Assembly: GCA_002730325.1 (NCBI GenBank)
Contig: PBZV01000018.1
Location: 11,882-19,615 of the forward strand
Length of the DNA: 7,734 nucleotides
Reading direction: 5' to 3'
DNA from: Nitrososphaerota archaeon
GTDB lineage: Archaea > Thermoproteota > Nitrososphaeria > Nitrososphaerales > Nitrosopumilaceae
Part shown: positions 5,187 through 7,734 of the stretch, in pieces
Layout of the letters: every line of letters begins with the position of its first letter
How positions within the stretch are numbered: the first letter of the stretch is position 1
Notes under the pieces: generated by a model
Seen by the model: the letters and a program-made list of their open reading frames with translations, nothing else
The model's database searches: none
Told to the model about the DNA's origin: nothing
Position numbers and translations under genes: made by a program

Positions 5187-6248
5187 ATGGATAAACAATC
5201 AACAGGTACCTTATCTTCACTTAGAACAGTAGAATGGAAAAATAACAAAGTTGTAATGATTGATCAAACAAAATTACCGAATGATTTTGTACTTGTGGAA
5301 TATGATGATTTTAATCAAGTTGCTGATGCTATTAGAACTCTTGTGGTTAGAGGAGCTCCTGCAATTGGAGTATCTGGAGCATTTGGATTAGCGTTAGCAG
5401 TTTTACAAAGCAAGGCAACTACTAAGGATGAATTACTTTCTGATTTAGAAAATGCAAAAAATATTCTTTTTGAAACTAGACCTACTGCAGTAAATTTGGG
5501 ATGGGGATTGGAGAAAATCATGAATGTTGCAAAATCTGGTGAAACAATTGAGCAAATTAAAGAATTAGTAATTTCCACAGCTAAAAAAATGGCAGATGAA
5601 GATATCGAAATTAACAAAACCATGGGAAAAAATGGTTCTGTTCTTTTTGATGATAATGATACTATTATGACTCATTGTAATGCTGGTGCGTTAGCTACTG
5701 TTGCATATGGAACAGCTCTTGGTGTTATTCGTGCAACAAAAGAAAGTGGCAAAAATGTTAAAGTAATTGCAACAGAAACCAGACCAATTCAACAAGGATC
5801 AAGACTTACTGCATTTGAGCTAAAACATGATGGATTTGATGTTAGTTTAATTCCAGATACTGCTGTTGGTTATTCTATGGCAAATGGTCTTGTAAACAAA
5901 GTAGTTGTTGGTGCTGATAGAATTGTAAAGACAGGCCATGTCTTTAACAAAATTGGAACCTATCAAGTAGCTACTATGGCAAAACAACATGGAATTCCAT
6001 TTTATGTTGCCGCACCATTATCTACAATTGATATGAAAACAAAAGCTGAAGATGTCATAATTGAAATGCGAAAAGGTTCAGAAGTTACAGGAATTGGTGA
6101 TAAAAAAACTGCACCTGATGATATTGATGTCATAAATCCTGCATTTGATATGACTCCTCCAGATTTGATTTCGGGAATTATTACTGAAAAAGGCGTGGCT
6201 ACTGCCCCATTTGAAGAATCAATCTCAAAATTATTTGAAGCTAATTAA
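5187..6248 (+). CDS. mtnA: S-methyl-5-thioribose-1-phosphate isomerase (MtnA)
   Basis: MtnA isomerises 5-methylthioribose-1-phosphate to the ribulose form in methionine salvage. An archaeal homologue also acts on 5-deoxyribose-1-phosphate, derived from the 5'-deoxyadenosine made by radical SAM enzymes. The 353-residue length is normal. Motifs in order: RGAPAIGVSGAFGLALA (55-71), ETRPTAVNLGWGL (96-108), THCNAGALATVAYG (162-175) with catalytic C164, ETRPIQQGSRLTAFEL (197-212), GADRI (242-246) with catalytic D243, and NKIGTYQVA (254-262). The pair corresponds to Cys160 and Asp240 of the Bacillus enzyme. The QGSRLTAFEL and NKIGTY strings separate it from aIF2B subunits and ribose-1,5-bisphosphate isomerase. 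One oddity: the usual ANGD before xNKIG reads KTGH. Its position right after a radical SAM gene suggests a use in SAM by-product recycling (inference). Confidence 0.92.
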   Translation: MDKQSTGTLSSLRTVEWKNNKVVMIDQTKLPNDFVLVEYDDFNQVADAIRTLVVRGAPAIGVSGAFGLALAVLQSKATTKDELLSDLENAKNILFETRPTAVNLGWGLEKIMNVAKSGETIEQIKELVISTAKKMADEDIEINKTMGKNGSVLFDDNDTIMTHCNAGALATVAYGTALGVIRATKESGKNVKVIATETRPIQQGSRLTAFELKHDGFDVSLIPDTAVGYSMANGLVNKVVVGADRIVKTGHVFNKIGTYQVATMAKQHGIPFYVAAPLSTIDMKTKAEDVIIEMRKGSEVTGIGDKKTAPDDIDVINPAFDMTPPDLISGIITEKGVATAPFEESISKLFEAN

Positions 6249-6255
6249 TAGAAAG

Positions 6256-6269
6256 TTTTTATTGTTTTT
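6256..6269 (+). terminator. Oligo-T terminator after mtnA, overlapping the next gene's TATA-like element
   Basis: TTTTTATTGTTTTT begins 7 bases after the mtnA stop; archaeal RNA polymerase terminates on such non-template T runs without a hairpin. The first part, TTTTTATT (6256-6263), is also centred about 28 bases before the ATG at 6288 and could act as the TATA element of the MIP18-PqqD gene. The sequence cannot tell which use dominates. Confidence 0.45.
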
Positions 6270-6287
6270 CAAATTCTGGTTAACATT

Positions 6288-6926
6288 ATGAGTACTGTTT
6301 CTGCACAAGCAATTGAAGAATCATTAAAACAATGCATGGATCCTGAAGTTCCTTTGAACATTGTAGAGATGGGATTAATTTATGGAATTGATGTTGCAGA
6401 AAATAATGATGTTAATATTAAAATGACAATGACTACACAAGGATGTCCACTTCACGAAACTTTGGTTCAAGATGCAACTAGATATGCCAAAAAAGTTCCA
6501 GGCGTAAACAATGTCAAGATAGATATTGTATGGGAACCTGCATGGTCAATGGATAAAATGACTGAAGAAGGAAAAATGAAGATCAAAAAAATGGGTGCTG
6601 CCATGAATACGCCTGCACCAATTAACTATGAAACTGCATTACCTCAAGGTGTTGGTAAATTAGTACAACAAGAAGATGGTTCAATGGTCTTGGCAAATGA
6701 ACATGATCAAGGATTTATGGTAAATCAAGCAATAGTTGATTTTTGGAAATCATGTAATGGCCAACGTAAAGTGACAGAACTAGTAGAAGTATTTGCCCAA
6801 CAAACTGGATTACAAAGAAAACAAGTTGAAAAGGAAGTTATGCAATTACTCCAACAATTACGCGATGGTGGATTGATTGCTATTGCTGGTCAACCTGATG
6901 TCCCAAATGTTGAATTTAAAAAATAA
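6288..6926 (+). CDS. MIP18 (DUF59) family Fe-S protein fused to a PqqD-like domain
   Basis: This 212-residue protein has two parts. Residues 1-100 are a MIP18/SufT/PaaD-type domain with DPEVPLNIVEMGLIY (18-32), the reactive-cysteine motif TTQGCPLHE (49-57, C53) and VWEPAW (81-86). Such proteins help deliver or mature iron-sulfur clusters in the cytosol. Residues about 118-200 look like a PqqD-type winged helix: MVLANEHDQGFMVNQAIVDFWKSCNG resembles the usual strand-turn-helix before a Val-Thr-Glu-Leu helix (162-165), ending in a Leu-rich helix and GGLIAI. A short Pro/Ala/Thr linker joins them. PqqD domains in other proteins bind peptide substrates for radical SAM partners. It follows mtnA by 39 bases and ends stop-to-stop against the convergent SDR gene. 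The first domain is certain; the PqqD call is by pattern only, and a direct link to the nearby radical SAM enzyme is inference. Confidence 0.82.
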   Translation: MSTVSAQAIEESLKQCMDPEVPLNIVEMGLIYGIDVAENNDVNIKMTMTTQGCPLHETLVQDATRYAKKVPGVNNVKIDIVWEPAWSMDKMTEEGKMKIKKMGAAMNTPAPINYETALPQGVGKLVQQEDGSMVLANEHDQGFMVNQAIVDFWKSCNGQRKVTELVEVFAQQTGLQRKQVEKEVMQLLQQLRDGGLIAIAGQPDVPNVEFKK

Positions 6927-7574
6927 TTAAAAAATATAGTTTGAATTTGCACCATCAAAATTTATCGTAACTCCTGATAGATATTTTATTTTATTTTCAA
7001 TTATTGATTTAACAAAATTTCCTATCTCTTCAGGTTCTCCTAATCTTTTCATAGGAAGAGATTTTTCAAACTCTTTTACATTTTCTATTAATTCTTGAGT
7101 TCTGTCTGTATTAATTGGTCCTGGAGCAATGTTTACACAACTAATATTTTTCTGAGCAAATTCTTTACTCAACACTTTGAAAACTTCACTAAATGCAGCA
7201 CGATATGCTGAAGAAATTATTAATTTTACATTTGGTTCTTTTATAACACTTGAACTGATCAAAAAGATATATCCATCATCATTAATTTTGATTTTTTGTA
7301 AAATAGTACAAAATCCTAGAAATAACTGATTATGATATAATTTCCAATCCTCTTCAGTAATACTTGAGAATAGTTTTGGAGCAGGTCCTCCAGTGTTTAA
7401 AACTAGAATATCGGTTTGATTATGAATCTCTGAAAATTTTTTCACACTATCTAAATTTGATGTGTCAATATCCTTTTTTGATGCTGCAAAAACATCAATT
7501 TCTATTGATTTGAGTGAATCCGCAATTGCTTTTCCTATTCCTCTTGAACCTCCAAGAATAATTGCTTCAGTCAT
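6927..7574 (-). CDS. Atypical short-chain dehydrogenase/reductase (SDR) lacking the canonical YxxxK pair
   Basis: This is a 215-residue Rossmann-fold SDR. The cofactor-binding loop GGSRGIG (8-14) is close to the classical TGxxxGIG, and DILVLNTGGPAP (55-66) replaces the usual NNAG, keeping N60. The active-site serine lies in FLISSS (104-109). Aligning on the following helix (FKVLSKEFA) places S121 and R125 where classical members have catalytic Tyr and Lys. PGPINTDR (151-158) and LSGVTINFDG (199-208) complete the family pattern. A subgroup of SDRs annotated as 3-oxoacyl reductase-like shares NTGGP and the Ser/Asn-x-x-Arg replacement, so this looks like an inherited variant rather than decay. 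The substrate is unknown and classical oxidoreductase chemistry is doubtful. The length is slightly short for the family. The start at 7574 agrees with a TATA box 26 bases upstream. Confidence 0.85.
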   Translation of the reverse strand: MTEAIILGGSRGIGKAIADSLKSIEIDVFAASKKDIDTSNLDSVKKFSEIHNQTDILVLNTGGPAPKLFSSITEEDWKLYHNQLFLGFCTILQKIKINDDGYIFLISSSVIKEPNVKLIISSAYRAAFSEVFKVLSKEFAQKNISCVNIAPGPINTDRTQELIENVKEFEKSLPMKRLGEPEEIGNFVKSIIENKIKYLSGVTINFDGANSNYIF

Positions 7575-7596
7575 ATATTTTCAGAATATTGCTTGA

Positions 7597-7604
7597 TAAT
7601 TAAA
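7597..7604 (-). promoter_or_regulatory. TATA box of the SDR gene, overlapping the upstream gene's stop codon
   Basis: TTTAATTA on the minus strand is centred about 26 bases before the ATG at 7574, so the SDR transcript is probably leaderless. The element contains the TAA stop of the upstream gene (7600-7602), an example of how tightly the region is packed. Confidence 0.6.
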
Positions 7605-7734
7605 TTTCTTTAATCTCAGTAATTGTACCCAAAACAGAATCCATTTGAATTATTGCTCTTTTTTCTTCCCATCCAAGTGCAACATACCAATCCCCTGTGT
7701 CTATGTCATATTTTGTTTCAAGAGTTTTGATACC
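7600..7734 (-). CDS. C-terminal 44 residues of an unrecognised protein; N-terminus beyond window
   Basis: I translated this from the right edge: an open frame of 44 codons plus TAA with no start in a sensible place, so the gene begins outside the window. The visible tail is rich in short amphipathic strands (TLETKYDIDTG, WYVALGW, AIIQMDSVLGTITEI). The ending, a hydrophobic strand followed by an Asp-containing turn with Gly-x-Ile, loosely resembles the last strands of PepSY-like small beta domains, but this is too short to name a family. It is on the same strand as the SDR and ends 25 bases before it. Confidence 0.6.
   Translation of the reverse strand, partial: GIKTLETKYDIDTGDWYVALGWEEKRAIIQMDSVLGTITEIKEI

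Noticed and set aside
4577..5623. Minus-strand open frames at 4577-4780 and 5315-5623
   Set aside because: They lie wholly inside the radical SAM and mtnA genes on the opposite strand and look like frame shadows.
5187..6248. Assignment to aIF2B or ribose-1,5-bisphosphate isomerase
   Set aside because: The QGSRLTAFEL, NLGWGL and NKIGTY motifs are of the MtnA type.
430..7701. A 14-base repeat, CAATCCCCTGTGTC, near both ends of the window (430-443 and 7688-7701)
   Set aside because: Both copies encode Asp-Thr-Gly-Asp within minus-strand genes, so shared codons explain the match; no wider similarity flanks them.

Overview
The window looks like a chromosomal segment from an AT-rich archaeon, most likely an ammonia-oxidising Nitrososphaerota (Thaumarchaeota) of the Nitrosopumilus/Nitrosarchaeum kind. 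The evidence is archaeal: a pelota gene instead of a bacterial ribosome-rescue system, a TrmB regulator, a tetraether-lipid-synthase-like radical SAM enzyme, a box C/D guide RNA, and TATA boxes centred about 26-28 bases upstream of start codons, as expected for leaderless transcripts. Genes are tightly packed. No mobile element, CRISPR array, rRNA or tRNA gene is visible, and no gene-free stretch exceeds 300 bases.

Layout. The left part (1-1300, minus strand) holds the 5' portion of pelota, cut by the window edge, preceded by an unrecognised 138-residue gene. The gap at 1301-1470 contains a well-formed box C/D sRNA (about 1375-1434, plus strand). One of its guides matches an archaeal-type tRNA-Leu(CAA) anticodon loop and places the methyl group on wobble base C34. 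Next come a YjbQ-family gene (plus) and, stop codon against stop codon, a 54-residue cysteine-rich mini-protein (minus). A trmB-dtxR operon follows on the minus strand.

From a divergent promoter region at 3319-3434, the plus strand carries a Tes-like radical SAM enzyme, the MtnA isomerase, and a MIP18-type protein fused to a PqqD-like domain. An atypical short-chain dehydrogenase (minus) abuts the last of these stop-to-stop. The 3' end of another minus-strand gene runs off the right edge.

How the genes may work together (inference). A Tes-type enzyme consumes S-adenosylmethionine and iron-sulfur clusters. MtnA can return the methylthioribose or 5-deoxyribose left over from SAM chemistry to metabolism, and MIP18-family proteins help in Fe-S delivery. 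The DtxR-type regulator has iron-type ligands. The central block can therefore be read as SAM/Fe-S-linked functions next to an iron-type regulator, but the sequence alone does not prove coordination. The best new element is the guide RNA, which is supported independently by its boxes, kink-turn stem, spacing and target.
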